A stretch of 64,000 nucleotides of DNA from Termitinema primitia_B (GCF_046533075.1 NZ_JAJQRB010000046.1:1-64000), one strand, 5' to 3'; counted from the stretch's first letter, positions 1 through 8,637 are shown. The notes: generated by a model from the sequence alone, not told the origin. A program made the numbers and translations.

Positions 1-861
1 TTTTTTTCTTGCTTTTGGGGGTAAATGGGATATAAATTTTTTTTTTCCAGCCCCCCCTCCTCTTCCCCCCCCCCCCCCCCCCCCAATAATAGTTTCTATT
101 TTTCCTCCAGTTCCTGCGGGAGTAAAAATAAGTTCCGCTTCACTGCTCCATGTTCCTTTTGCTATTATTTCAATACTATGCATTTCTTTTTCTTTCAGTG
201 TATGCGCAATTTTTTTACAATTGGATGGATCAGGTTCAAAACCATACACTTTTTTATATTTGCCAGATGCAAATTCGAGAAATTTAACAATCGTTTTCCC
301 ATCGAAAACACCTGCATCTACATAGACTTCATTGCTAATAGGGCGCAAAAAGGGCATTCCAAAATACTCATCCTCCGTACCTGTTATCGTAATGAGCTGT
401 TCTACGCTAAATCCATTTTGTACCAAGGAAACAGTTATTTCAGATAGATACTCAATTGTGCTTATAACAATAGTTGAATCTTTATACTTTTCTTTAAGCG
501 TTTCAGGAGAAATTACATTGTAGCCGTAAAACAGTGTTTTTTGCTTTTCCTGTGAACTATCGCAAAAACATTCAATTTGTATGTCATGCATTGTCAAAAC
601 ATTTAACACATCACGCCCCATCATCCAGCCTGCACCGTAAACTATAACTTTTTCCCCCCTATTATGGGTATTCAAAAAATCAAGAAAAGTCGGTCTGTCT
701 TTATACCGCATCTTTTCATAATAATTGGCGATTTTAATAATATCATTGGTATGTTTTTTATCGTTATCAAAACAATACAACAATCGATGTAAAAATATCT
801 CTTTTGATTCTTCATCTTGTAAAGACTCAAATACCGATCTTAACCGCGCATATTCATTCAT
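1..861 (-). CDS. FkbM-family methyltransferase, partial, with poly-G tract
   Basis: The reading frame is open from an ATG at 861 to the window edge, so the C-terminus is missing. A GGGGG ribosome-binding site lies 9 nt upstream. Residues 71-90 hold a Rossmann-like VYGAGWMMG motif. Residues 180-240 look like the SAM-binding part of FkbM methyltransferases (VDAGVFDGKT, then YGFEPDP, then a KGTW segment). FkbM proteins O-methylate sugars, which fits the last position in a glycan operon. At codon 260 the gene runs into 20 consecutive G residues, followed by further G7 and A10 runs, and the translation becomes glycine- and lysine-rich and no longer resembles the family. This may be a phase-variable tract or poor sequence at a contig end. 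The family call is confident up to residue 259; the reading frame beyond is uncertain. Confidence 0.75.
   Translation of the reverse strand, partial: MNEYARLRSVFESLQDEESKEIFLHRLLYCFDNDKKHTNDIIKIANYYEKMRYKDRPTFLDFLNTHNRGEKVIVYGAGWMMGRDVLNVLTMHDIQIECFCDSSQEKQKTLFYGYNVISPETLKEKYKDSTIVISTIEYLSEITVSLVQNGFSVEQLITITGTEDEYFGMPFLRPISNEVYVDAGVFDGKTIVKFLEFASGKYKKVYGFEPDPSNCKKIAHTLKEKEMHSIEIIAKGTWSSEAELIFTPAGTGGKIETIIGGGGGGGRGGGAGKKKFISHLPPKARKK
65..84. repeat. 20-nt poly-C/poly-G homopolymer tract
   Basis: Twenty C residues in a row on the + strand (G on the coding strand) lie inside the FkbM-like gene, in phase with its codons. Such tracts change length by slipped-strand mispairing. The neighbouring C7, T10 and T7 runs mean that sequence error cannot be excluded. 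Confidence 0.85.
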
Positions 862-993
862 AATACATAACCCCCTGTTAAATCCGAAAGTAAAAGTCCA
901 TTCCTCATGTGCTTAAGACATCACATCAGAACAATATATATAAGCAGATCTGTTTTCAATTGATCCCATTCACTAAAAATCACAAATAGTCTT

Positions 994-2022
994 CTATGAT
1001 TTATTATACTTTAAAGTCAATTCTTCCAACAAATTATTCAAATCTGGATTGATACGTCGTCTAATATTTTTTTCAAACATCCAATCAATCGTCTCTTTTA
1101 TCCCTTCTTTAAAAGAAATTTCCGATTTCCATCCAGGAACAAATTTCTTTATCTTTGAATTATTATAAATATCACACCACATGCGCTGTCCAGCAAAAGC
1201 CTTTCCAAAAAAAGATATAGCCATGTGAGTCGACACAGGAATGTTCATTTTAAGAATTTCATCTGCCGGAATATGAACATACTTTGGGGTTTTTACACCG
1301 AGTGTATCAAGCAGTATTTTCATGATATCAAGCCACGTTAACCATTCATCTCCGGTAATATGAAAATCTTCACCAATTGCGCTTGAACATCCCATTAATC
1401 CGACAAATGCTCTTGCAAAATCTTTTGAATGAGTTAAAGTCCACAGATTCGTTCCATCCCCTGCGATTAAAACTGGTTTTCCATCCAAACATCGTTGTGG
1501 AGCTGTAAAACAATTATGTCCGAGAGAAATTGGAATTATAGTATCATAGGTATGCGCGGGTCGCACAATAGTTACTGGAAAATCAAACTGGTTATATGCA
1601 TCCATAAATACACGTTCTGCATATATCTTATCAAGCGCATAATTATAATCAGTTTCATCCCATTGAGGAGTATTCTCGCTATACGGAAGATATTTTGTTT
1701 TTCGTTGATATACAACTACTGAGCTAATAAAAATAAAATGCTTAGTTTTATCTCTAAATAAATCTATATCAAATTCTGCAAACTTCTTGTTATAACAAAT
1801 AAAATCGGCTACAACGTCAAACTTCATATCGCCTAATACTTTTCTAATTTCCTCATGATTTCTTATATCCCCGGTTAGTTTGTGTACCTTTGCTTGAATT
1901 TCACGACGTGTTTTTGAAGTTACTCCTCTGTTCAATTCCCACACATCATGACCGGCCTCAAGAGCTTTTTGTACACAATACCAACTAATGTTACCATTTC
2001 CACCGATAAATAATATTTTCAT
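994..2022 (-). CDS. NAD-dependent epimerase/dehydratase (extended SDR)
   Basis: A 342-residue extended short-chain dehydrogenase/reductase. The N-terminus carries a modified glycine-rich nucleotide motif (GGNGNIS, residues 7-13) and the catalytic Tyr-x3-Lys is seen as YALDK at residues 128-132, preceded by a serine-rich FISSVVVY strand. It probably reduces or epimerises a nucleotide sugar. In a CDP-sugar cluster with RfbF and RfbH it could be the final ketoreductase, but that is inference. The start overlaps the stop of the upstream radical SAM gene by 4 nt (ATGA), showing tight coupling. The C-terminal half (HITGDEWLTWLDI and following) fits the substrate domain. The substrate cannot be told from sequence. 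Confidence 0.85.
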   Translation of the reverse strand: MKILFIGGNGNISWYCVQKALEAGHDVWELNRGVTSKTRREIQAKVHKLTGDIRNHEEIRKVLGDMKFDVVADFICYNKKFAEFDIDLFRDKTKHFIFISSVVVYQRKTKYLPYSENTPQWDETDYNYALDKIYAERVFMDAYNQFDFPVTIVRPAHTYDTIIPISLGHNCFTAPQRCLDGKPVLIAGDGTNLWTLTHSKDFARAFVGLMGCSSAIGEDFHITGDEWLTWLDIMKILLDTLGVKTPKYVHIPADEILKMNIPVSTHMAISFFGKAFAGQRMWCDIYNNSKIKKFVPGWKSEISFKEGIKETIDWMFEKNIRRRINPDLNNLLEELTLKYNKS

Positions 2023-3038
2023 ATTCTATTCTCTCCATTGTAAAGTTTTTTCAATTCATCTGCAAATGCATCCAAATTATCAGGTTGCCCTTGTCTCATC
2101 TGTCCGCAATCGGTGCAAATTAGATGAGATTTTCGTTCTTTCCGCAAAAACATACTTTGATATTCCCGTAATTCACTACTATTCCAAATTTGTTTTGGTG
2201 TCCTCGTCCCCGCATTTCCCAGAAGCATTTTACGCGCCCAATCCAAAAAACACAGACTGTACGTCCCGTCAGAATTGATATTCAAACAATAAAATACGTA
2301 TGGGCATACTTGCACCTCATTAATTGCTTGCCCATATACTCCCCTTGTTTTATTAATTTCGACTTTTTTCTGCTCAAAGGCCGGCCAACAATCCATTATA
2401 CTTTCAATAAAAACGCCATCGGCTATATCACCAAAAATATCATAAAATTGCTGCTTCTCCGATTCAGTCAAAATATCACCATTTATTTTCACAATCATCT
2501 CACACTGTTTACGGTGTTCATAAAAATACCTAATATTATCCACAAATTTTTTAAAATCTATTTTATACTGCGAAAAATCCGCATATTGCGCTTCGTTTAC
2601 ACCTTCTACAGAAATATTGATTCTATCAAGTCCTGCATCAATTATATTTTTACTTAATTCCGGCGTTAATAAAGATGCATTTGTGGTGGTATCAACTCTA
2701 TCGCAACAGCCTGATTCTTTCGCATATTTTACCATATTCGCAAAATGCGGATTAAGCAAAGGTTCGCCATCTTTATACAAACGGATAACTTTCACCTTAT
2801 CTTCAAATTCACCAATATCATCTATAAGTTTTTTATAAAATTCAAAATCCATTACACCCCGCCCACGCTTTGCGGTGTTTTTCATCAGTTCCCTATCACC
2901 AGTGGGACAAAATTTACACTGAAAATTGCAAATATCAGATGGATCAATATTGATAATAAACGGAGTCCGCAAAGGGATAACTGTTTCCAGTTTCGTCCTG
3001 TTTTCAAGGTCTATTCTTGGTTTAATTTGCGCTTTCAA
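2019..3038 (-). CDS. Radical SAM protein with SPASM-like C-terminus
   Basis: A 339-residue radical SAM enzyme. The [4Fe-4S] motif Cx3Cx2C is seen as CNFQCKFC (Cys37, 41, 44). GEPLLNPH in the next segment matches the GGEP-type SAM-binding motif. Near the C-terminus further cysteines (CPYVFYC, SLCFLDW, CTDCG) suggest an auxiliary SPASM-type cluster. It sits between the Nudix gene and the epimerase in the CDP-sugar branch, overlapping each by a few bases, so it is translated as part of the same unit. Radical SAM/SPASM proteins of surface-polysaccharide loci are mostly uncharacterised; the substrate could be a sugar nucleotide or a glycan decoration. It is paralogous in type, not closely in sequence, to the second radical SAM gene at 6291-7442. 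Confidence 0.87.
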   Translation of the reverse strand: MKAQIKPRIDLENRTKLETVIPLRTPFIINIDPSDICNFQCKFCPTGDRELMKNTAKRGRGVMDFEFYKKLIDDIGEFEDKVKVIRLYKDGEPLLNPHFANMVKYAKESGCCDRVDTTTNASLLTPELSKNIIDAGLDRINISVEGVNEAQYADFSQYKIDFKKFVDNIRYFYEHRKQCEMIVKINGDILTESEKQQFYDIFGDIADGVFIESIMDCWPAFEQKKVEINKTRGVYGQAINEVQVCPYVFYCLNINSDGTYSLCFLDWARKMLLGNAGTRTPKQIWNSSELREYQSMFLRKERKSHLICTDCGQMRQGQPDNLDAFADELKKLYNGENRI

Positions 3039-3621
3039 TTATTTCTCCTCTATATTTGTTATCAAAATCAATAAATGTAATTTTTTTTCCTTTTATGCAA
3101 GGATATTCTTTCTGATCCATATTATCATTAATAAATTGCCGATAATCATTTTGAAGAATTTGCAAATTTTTTGGCGCACACTCATGCCACTCTAAATATC
3201 CGGTATCGTATCGGTCTTTCCCCGCATTATTAGGAACATAATCTACCGGTACAAAACATCTATATAAAAACGAAATAAAATGGGCACGATTATCCATATT
3301 TAATGCAAACCCCTGCCGAATACCGATAGGTTCAGGCAGGAACGAAACTTCTGTCCCCAATTCTTTTATCCCTGTTTTATGTATACGCTGTGATACTGTT
3401 TCCTTAAAACGGATTATCCCACCTGGTATATGCCAAGCATTTCCATACTGCTCATCATTTCTCCAGGCCAAAAGTGTTCGCCCTTGTTTATCCTTAACTA
3501 ATAAATCAACATTTACTAAGGGCGTTACCCTGCTGATAAAATAAAATATCTCATCTGGCAATCCCACGGTCTTATCGGGAATACTCTTGTCAAGAAACGC
3601 GACTGCTTCATTTATTAGCAT
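3022..3621 (-). CDS. Nudix hydrolase-like protein with degenerate Nudix box
   Basis: A 199-residue protein resembling GDP-mannose mannosyl hydrolase and related Nudix proteins: a PLVNVDLLVKD strand, then AWHIPGGIIRFKET, the usual entry to the Nudix box. The box itself is degraded. The expected REUxEE helix reads KTGIKE, so two of the acidic or basic catalytic positions differ from consensus. In GDP-mannose hydrolases the box is also modified, so activity on a nucleotide sugar remains possible. It overlaps both neighbours by 14-17 nt. An ATG at 3621 is the natural start. Function is inferred from family and context only. Confidence 0.75.
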   Translation of the reverse strand: MLINEAVAFLDKSIPDKTVGLPDEIFYFISRVTPLVNVDLLVKDKQGRTLLAWRNDEQYGNAWHIPGGIIRFKETVSQRIHKTGIKELGTEVSFLPEPIGIRQGFALNMDNRAHFISFLYRCFVPVDYVPNNAGKDRYDTGYLEWHECAPKNLQILQNDYRQFINDNMDQKEYPCIKGKKITFIDFDNKYRGEIIESAN

Positions 3622-4159
3622 AGGACTTTTCTCCCAAGAAATTCTGCATGGTCGGAAACTTATTATCCCGTTCCGAAACTATTGGATGTTCAATATGCCA
3701 GTCAAAGCCAATAGAGCTATACAAAACACCTTTATCACATTCTTTGTTGTAACAAGATGTCTGGGCATAATGCACAATACTCTCTTCCGTCAAAGCGTAA
3801 AAACCATGCGCAACACCTGCAGGTATATACAAAAAATCCCCTGATGCAGCACAAAGCGTTGTCGAAAATACGTGTTTAAATGAAGGGCTGTTTTGCCGAA
3901 GGTCAACTGTAACATCCAGGATACTGCCGCAGCTCACATATACCAGCTTGGCATGTTCATACGGCGGAATCTGAAAATGCATACCCCGTATTACATCTTT
4001 ATGGGAAACTGAATAATACAACTCCTTAAAATCACCTTGTAACCCATGTTCTTTAAATATATTAAAGTTAAAAAATTTTTGAAAGCTACCCCGTTCGTCA
4101 GCGACAACCGGAGAAATACCCTGGAATTGCCCTTCAATTGACGTGGAAACAAAATTCAT
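3608..4159 (-). CDS. RmlC-like sugar-nucleotide 3,5-epimerase (second copy of the CDP branch)
   Basis: A 183-residue cupin of the dTDP-4-dehydrorhamnose 3,5-epimerase family. It shows the family order: an FDERGSFQK-type loop (here VVADERGSFQKFF), then the VIRGMHFQIPP segment with the catalytic His, then VDLRQNSPSFKH, and IPAGVAHGFYAL. A conserved Tyr sits in VYVSCG. It lies directly after rfbH (ATGA overlap), so its substrate is more likely a CDP-4-keto-3,6-dideoxyhexose than dTDP-4-ketorhamnose. AscE-type 5-epimerases of the ascarylose pathway belong to this family. The window holds three RmlC-family genes; this one and the 5499-6119 copy flank rfbH. Confidence 0.85.
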   Translation of the reverse strand: MNFVSTSIEGQFQGISPVVADERGSFQKFFNFNIFKEHGLQGDFKELYYSVSHKDVIRGMHFQIPPYEHAKLVYVSCGSILDVTVDLRQNSPSFKHVFSTTLCAASGDFLYIPAGVAHGFYALTEESIVHYAQTSCYNKECDKGVLYSSIGFDWHIEHPIVSERDNKFPTMQNFLGEKSYANK

Positions 4160-5502
4160 TTTATTTCCTCTCTGAAATAGCGATGAATTATAGAAATCAT
4201 CTGGTCAATCATTTCATCATTCATCCCCGGATACACCCCAATCCAGAAGGTATCGCGCATTATACGGTCAGTTGTCTCCAGCGTTCCCACAACCCGATAG
4301 CCGCTACCTGACTCCCGCGCTTCATCAAAACACGGATGCCGCAACAAATTCCCCGCAAAAAGCATCCGTGTCTGGATATTATTTTTTTCCAGGTATTGCA
4401 CCAAATCATTTCGGCTAACCCCATTTTTACAGGTAATTAAAAATCCGAACCAGCTTGGGTTTGCATCTGGAGCGCTTTCCGGCAAAATCAACGCATCCCG
4501 CAAATCCTTTAGTCCGTCATATAACCGTTGCCAATTCTGCCGCCTGCGCTCTGTAAATGATGATAGTTTTTCCATTTGAGCACAGCCGATTGCCGCCTGC
4601 ATATCCGTTGCTTTCAAGTTATACCCGAAATGACTATAAACATATTTGTGGTCATATCCATGCGGCAATTCACTGTATTGATTGTCATACCGATGCCCGC
4701 ACAGATTATCCACACCTGACGGACATATACAATCCCGCCCCCAATCCCGCATAGAACGGACGATTTTATGCAATAGCGGATTATTCGTATATACTGCACC
4801 TCCTTCTCCCATTGTTATATGATGAGGCGGATAAAAACTCGATGTCCCAATATCTCCTACACTCCCGGTTAATTTTTCAACACCATTAATGGCATAGACC
4901 GTCCCAAGTGCATCACAATTATCCTCGACAAGCCAAAGATGATGTGTGTCGCAGAAAGATTTTACCGCATTAAGGTCAAACGGATTCCCCAACGTATGGG
5001 CAAGCATTACCGCCTTTGTTTTCGACGACAACGCTTTTTCGAGTAGCGTTACATCAATGTTGTATTGAGGAAGCGTTACGTCTACAAACACCGGTACCGC
5101 ACCGTATTGCATTATTGGCGTAACCGTCGTTGGAAACCCTGCGGCAACAGTAATTACCTCATCTCCCCGTCTTATGGCACGTTTCTCCAAAAGAGGGGAT
5201 GTTAATGCCATAAACGCTAATAAATTTGCAGATGAACCGGAATTTACCAATGAACAAAATGAAACGCCGATATATTGGGCAAGTTTTTTCTCGAACTGTT
5301 CCGTATAGCGTCCGGAAGTGAGCCAAAACTCCAAGGCGCTATCCACAAGATTTACCATCTCTTGTTCATCATACACCCGCCCGGCGTACGCAATGCGTTC
5401 TCCGTTTTGATATAGCGGTTTCTGCATATAGTTTTTATAGTACGCCTTTATACTCATAAGTATTGCATCTAATGCTTCTTTCGCACTCTTTCTCTTAATC
5501 AT
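4156..5502 (-). CDS. rfbH: CDP-4-keto-6-deoxy-D-glucose 3-dehydrase RfbH (E1)
   Basis: A 448-residue DegT/AHBA-family protein of full length. The PLP lysine of ordinary family members is replaced by His in the SFYPPHHITMGEGG motif (His227), the hallmark of the 3-dehydrase E1. Cysteines for its [2Fe-2S] cluster are present: Cys196 (VEDNC), then a C-x-C-x7-C group at 258, 260 and 268. E1 removes the C3 hydroxyl of CDP-4-keto-6-deoxyglucose on the way to 3,6-dideoxyhexoses (abequose, paratose, tyvelose, ascarylose). Its usual reductase partner and the CDP-glucose 4,6-dehydratase are not in the window. Its ATG overlaps the TGA of the upstream epimerase gene, with a GGAGG site before it, so translation is probably coupled. 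Confidence 0.93.
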   Translation of the reverse strand: MIKRKSAKEALDAILMSIKAYYKNYMQKPLYQNGERIAYAGRVYDEQEMVNLVDSALEFWLTSGRYTEQFEKKLAQYIGVSFCSLVNSGSSANLLAFMALTSPLLEKRAIRRGDEVITVAAGFPTTVTPIMQYGAVPVFVDVTLPQYNIDVTLLEKALSSKTKAVMLAHTLGNPFDLNAVKSFCDTHHLWLVEDNCDALGTVYAINGVEKLTGSVGDIGTSSFYPPHHITMGEGGAVYTNNPLLHKIVRSMRDWGRDCICPSGVDNLCGHRYDNQYSELPHGYDHKYVYSHFGYNLKATDMQAAIGCAQMEKLSSFTERRRQNWQRLYDGLKDLRDALILPESAPDANPSWFGFLITCKNGVSRNDLVQYLEKNNIQTRMLFAGNLLRHPCFDEARESGSGYRVVGTLETTDRIMRDTFWIGVYPGMNDEMIDQMISIIHRYFREEIK

Positions 5503-6119
5503 ACCGCTAACCTCCGCAATATGATATATGGTGCTATTCTAGCATTGCTGTTTTTTAGCCTCCGACATATATATGGGGGGGGGGGGGGGGGGTCATCCAG
5601 CAACGCATGTCCTGCGTCTTTCTGTGAAACTACACTCACTTCTAGCGGCCAACGTACACCCACCTTTGGATCATCGTAACGCACCGCCCCTTCAGCTTCT
5701 TTGCAATAAGCCGCTGTTGACATGTACACCATCTCCACATTATCCTCCAATGTTTGCACCCCGTGTGCGCACCCCTCGGGAACCACCAGTGCCTTCATGT
5801 TTTCCACAGACAACACCTCCCCGTGCCATTGTAGAAAAGTAGGCGACCCCTTACGTAAATCTATCGCTACGTCAAAAATACTCCCCTTTACGCAACGTAC
5901 AATCTTCATCTCACTATGCGGTGGATACTGAAAGTGCATCCCGCGTATCGTCCCCTTATTTTTTGTCATTGAATGATTAATTTGTACAATCACCAAATTG
6001 GGACGTATCGTCGATAGTTCCTCTTGACAGAAAATCCGATTAAAAAAACCTCGCTCATCACGGAAAGGGTCGGATAAAATTGTTTTAACGCCTTCAATTT
6101 TAGTATTTTCAATTTTCAT
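5499..6119 (-). CDS. RmlC-like sugar-nucleotide epimerase with C-terminal poly-proline tract
   Basis: A cupin epimerase of the RmlC family: DERGFFNR loop, TIRGMHFQYPP segment, IDLRKGSPTF, VPEGCAHGVQTL and a C-terminal WPLEVSVVSQKD. Relatives normally end a few residues after the LLDD sequence, at about residue 176. Here an 18-nt poly-C run at that point encodes six prolines, and the frame then continues about 24 residues to a TGA that overlaps the rfbH start. The other two frames after the tract stop at 5541-5539 and 5557-5555. The core enzyme is therefore intact in any frame, and only the tail and the coupling to rfbH change. Substrate probably a CDP-linked keto sugar, inferred from neighbours. 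Confidence 0.85.
   Translation of the reverse strand: MKIENTKIEGVKTILSDPFRDERGFFNRIFCQEELSTIRPNLVIVQINHSMTKNKGTIRGMHFQYPPHSEMKIVRCVKGSIFDVAIDLRKGSPTFLQWHGEVLSVENMKALVVPEGCAHGVQTLEDNVEMVYMSTAAYCKEAEGAVRYDDPKVGVRWPLEVSVVSQKDAGHALLDDPPPPPPYICRRLKNSNARIAPYIILRRLAV
5575..5592. repeat. 18-nt poly-G/poly-C homopolymer tract
   Basis: Eighteen G residues on the + strand (C on the coding strand) at the very end of the RmlC-like gene. Length change by one or two bases would move the stop codon from the rfbH start to 37 or 53 nt upstream of it. A second, 20-nt tract lies in the FkbM gene of the same operon. Confidence 0.9.
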
Positions 6120-6290
6120 CTTCTAATTTTCTCCCGCTAACATAAAAATATTTAAATATCAGCCGCTCCATACACACCGGCCTTTCCACGTCTGTCTCAG
6201 ACTTTGTGAACCTTACACCTCTCTCCACCACTGTCTTGATGTTCCATCGCAGCTCCCAACTTAATACTTCCCTTCACAATGAAAGATTTG

Positions 6291-7442
6291 TCATACCACA
6301 TCTTTTCTGCGCCCATTACCCCGGGGATCTAAACGCTTTTCCCACTCAGGTGAAAATTCCTTTCCTATCTGAAAAAAAGAACTTCGCTTGTTCCAATTGG
6401 CGAAGGAAGATTGGTAACAATTCCCGCACGAATCCGGCATGGCTTTTTCCTGATTAACAGCTTCCCTGAACCGCACAAACTCTTCTCCGTTCCACATTGC
6501 GTCAAAATCTGTGTATTTATCTATATGAAAAAGCTTGATAGGCGTAGACATACAGGGGCGTACATATCCATCGGACCCGAGAAAAAAATCCCGCCATGCG
6601 GTATAACATGGCTTATGGGGAGCATCACCGGCGGGGTCCTCCCCACGCAGATGCGGTAGTTTTACCGCTATTCCACAGTCCTTTGCAACCCGGTACGCCT
6701 CGTCAAAAACATTCTTCACCTCGCCCATTTCATCAAACAAAGATTCCCCGGCCAGGGCGCCATCAAAAACCGTCAAAAACACGCCCTTCGCTTCATCAAG
6801 CCCTATATCCACCGCTAGTTTAACAATCGCAGGCAACTCATGCAGGTTACCCTTCATAAGCGTTGTAACAAAGTTCATATACGGCCAGGGCGTACCGATC
6901 CGTTTTTTCTCTGTCACAATCGCTTTAATATTCTCAATAATAGTATCAAACTTCGCCCCGCGCCGTATCGCATTGTTCCGTTCCCCAGTTGCTGCATCAA
7001 TGCTAATGGCGATAACGTCAACCTGTTCATCAAAAATCGTAGGCAACAGTTTGCCCAGCCTCATACCGTTAGTACAGAAATATTTCCGCAAGCCACGCTT
7101 ATTTGCCCACGCAAGAAACTCTGTAAACTGCGGATGCATCGTTGGCTCTCCCCAGCCCATCAATGTAACTTCCTCAATATCCGCAACAACATCATCAAAT
7201 TTTTCTAGCCACCCTATATCAAAATGTGCCGCTGTGAATTCCTTCGCGTTTCTTCCGCACATAACACAGTTAAGATTGCATGCGTTTGTCATTTCAAACA
7301 CAAGCCGCTGCGGCCTTGATTCCAGCACTATCTTTCCGGCTTTCATTTCTCCCGTGTTTTTTACGGTGTTTTCACGACGCTTTACCGATAATTCGCGCGT
7401 TTTAATCAATGCGTCTGTCTTTGCACGTAAAATCATTTTCAC
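6291..7442 (-). CDS. Radical SAM protein with SPASM-like C-terminus
   Basis: A 383-residue radical SAM enzyme. Cys55, 59 and 62 (CNLNCVMC) form the Cx3Cx2C motif; TLMGWGEPTMHP supplies the SAM-binding glycines, and KYFCTNGMRL follows as in SPASM proteins. The C-terminus holds CYTAW, VRPCM and CGNCYQSSF, candidate auxiliary cluster ligands. It is the second gene of the CDP-sugar branch, 16 nt after the RfbF gene, and is followed by a 171-nt gap before the epimerase gene. The first 40 residues are basic and poorly conserved-looking, so the true start could be internal (for example Met33). The reaction is unknown. Confidence 0.87.
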   Translation of the reverse strand: MKMILRAKTDALIKTRELSVKRRENTVKNTGEMKAGKIVLESRPQRLVFEMTNACNLNCVMCGRNAKEFTAAHFDIGWLEKFDDVVADIEEVTLMGWGEPTMHPQFTEFLAWANKRGLRKYFCTNGMRLGKLLPTIFDEQVDVIAISIDAATGERNNAIRRGAKFDTIIENIKAIVTEKKRIGTPWPYMNFVTTLMKGNLHELPAIVKLAVDIGLDEAKGVFLTVFDGALAGESLFDEMGEVKNVFDEAYRVAKDCGIAVKLPHLRGEDPAGDAPHKPCYTAWRDFFLGSDGYVRPCMSTPIKLFHIDKYTDFDAMWNGEEFVRFREAVNQEKAMPDSCGNCYQSSFANWNKRSSFFQIGKEFSPEWEKRLDPRGNGRRKDVV

Positions 7443-7458
7443 TCCTTTCTACGCTTCA

Positions 7459-8235
7459 TTATTGCCACAGCTTCCATGGAGCCTTCCCTGATGACCACAG
7501 ATTAGACAACTCATTTTTGTCTTTAAGGGTGTCCATAGCCTTCCAAAACCCCCCGTGCTTATACGCATTGAGCTGCCCATTCTCCGCCAGTTTCTCAAGA
7601 GGCTGACGCTCAAGCACCGTTGCATCCCCGTCAGTAAGGTAGTTAAATATCTGCGGTTCCATCACGAAGAATCCTCCATTAATCCAGGCGCCATCGCCAC
7701 CCGGTTTTTCATTGAACGCAGAAATTCCTCCGTCGCCATTAATTACCAACGCGCCAAAACGGCCGACGGGCAACACCGCAGTTAAGGTAACGTACTTACC
7801 CGCCGCTTCATGACTTTTAACAAGATCCGGTATGTTAACATCGCCTACTCCGTCTCCGTAAGTCAGCATAAACCGCTCTTCTCCGATAAAATCGCGGGCT
7901 TCCAGAATCCTTCCACCGGTCATGGTGTTTTTCCCGGTATACAGCATCGTTACTTTCCACGGTTCGTTCCGGTGCTTGTGTACTTCCACAGTATTGTTTC
8001 CCATATCAACGGTAATATCAGAGTAACGGGTATAGTAATTTATGAAATAATCTTTGATGATGTGCGATTTATACCCGGTCAGCACCACGAATTCATTAAA
8101 CCCCCAGTAAGAATACAGCTTCATGATATGCCAGAGAATCGGCCGACCATGAATTTCTACCATCGGCTTGGGCTTCAAATCGGTCTCTTCAGAAATTCGT
8201 GTGCCAAGCCCTCCGGCTAATATAACTACTTTCAT
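7459..8235 (-). CDS. rfbF: Glucose-1-phosphate cytidylyltransferase
   Basis: A 258-residue nucleotidyltransferase. It opens with VVILAGGLGTRISEETDLKPKP, the signature loop that binds CTP and is diagnostic of RfbF rather than the RfbA or GalU type. LTYGDGVGDVNI carries the metal-binding aspartate region, and NEKPGGDGAWINGGFFV the sugar-binding part. It makes CDP-glucose from CTP and glucose 1-phosphate, the first step to CDP-linked 6-deoxy and 3,6-dideoxy sugars. A GAGGG site precedes the ATG. It heads the CDP-sugar branch; RfbH follows three genes later, but RfbG (4,6-dehydratase) is not seen in the window. Confidence 0.94.
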   Translation of the reverse strand: MKVVILAGGLGTRISEETDLKPKPMVEIHGRPILWHIMKLYSYWGFNEFVVLTGYKSHIIKDYFINYYTRYSDITVDMGNNTVEVHKHRNEPWKVTMLYTGKNTMTGGRILEARDFIGEERFMLTYGDGVGDVNIPDLVKSHEAAGKYVTLTAVLPVGRFGALVINGDGGISAFNEKPGGDGAWINGGFFVMEPQIFNYLTDGDATVLERQPLEKLAENGQLNAYKHGGFWKAMDTLKDKNELSNLWSSGKAPWKLWQ

Positions 8236-8310
8236 AACACCCTCTTTTAATCGTTTTTATCAAACGAACAATGGGTATTTTAATACTTCTCATACATTTT
8301 GTCAATTAAT

Positions 8311-8637
8311 TTATTGCCGTGTAAGAAAAAAAACCCCCATTAGTATAAAACTTACTCCAAATATTTTACCTTTATTGATTTTTTCATTCAGAAACCTATT
8401 GGATATAAACATGGTCCATATATAACAAATACCACCTATGGGGATAACAACGGAATAGGGCATTCTCTGTAAAATCCAAATATTAACAAGCGCGCTTATA
8501 AAATATAAAAAACCGCCGATGTAAAGGTATTTGCTTTTCAATATAGAAAGCAAAGAACCGCCGGAAGTGGACTTTTTTAAAAGAAAACTTGCGGCAGCGG
8601 CTACGATGGTCATTAAGAGAATAAGAATGTAGTTCAT
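8311..8637 (-). CDS. Small EmrE/ArnF-like membrane transporter subunit
   Basis: A 108-residue protein with four predicted membrane helices, the size and pattern of small multidrug-resistance or ArnE/ArnF-type proteins. The IILMTIVAAAASFLLKKS start and the YSVVIPIGGICYIWTMF segment with a central Pro-Ile-Gly are family-like. It overlaps the preceding, similar gene by 4 nt. Paired genes of this kind form heterodimers; ArnE/ArnF carry undecaprenyl-phosphate-linked aminoarabinose across the inner membrane. In a glycan locus a lipid-linked sugar flippase is a reasonable guess. Confidence 0.72.
   Translation of the reverse strand: MNYILILLMTIVAAAASFLLKKSTSGGSLLSILKSKYLYIGGFLYFISALVNIWILQRMPYSVVIPIGGICYIWTMFISNRFLNEKINKGKIFGVSFILMGVFFLTRQ

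Noticed and set aside
1495..1722. Plus-strand frames across the minus-strand glycan genes
   Set aside because: Short, without ribosome-binding sites or recognisable motifs, and fully inside assigned genes.
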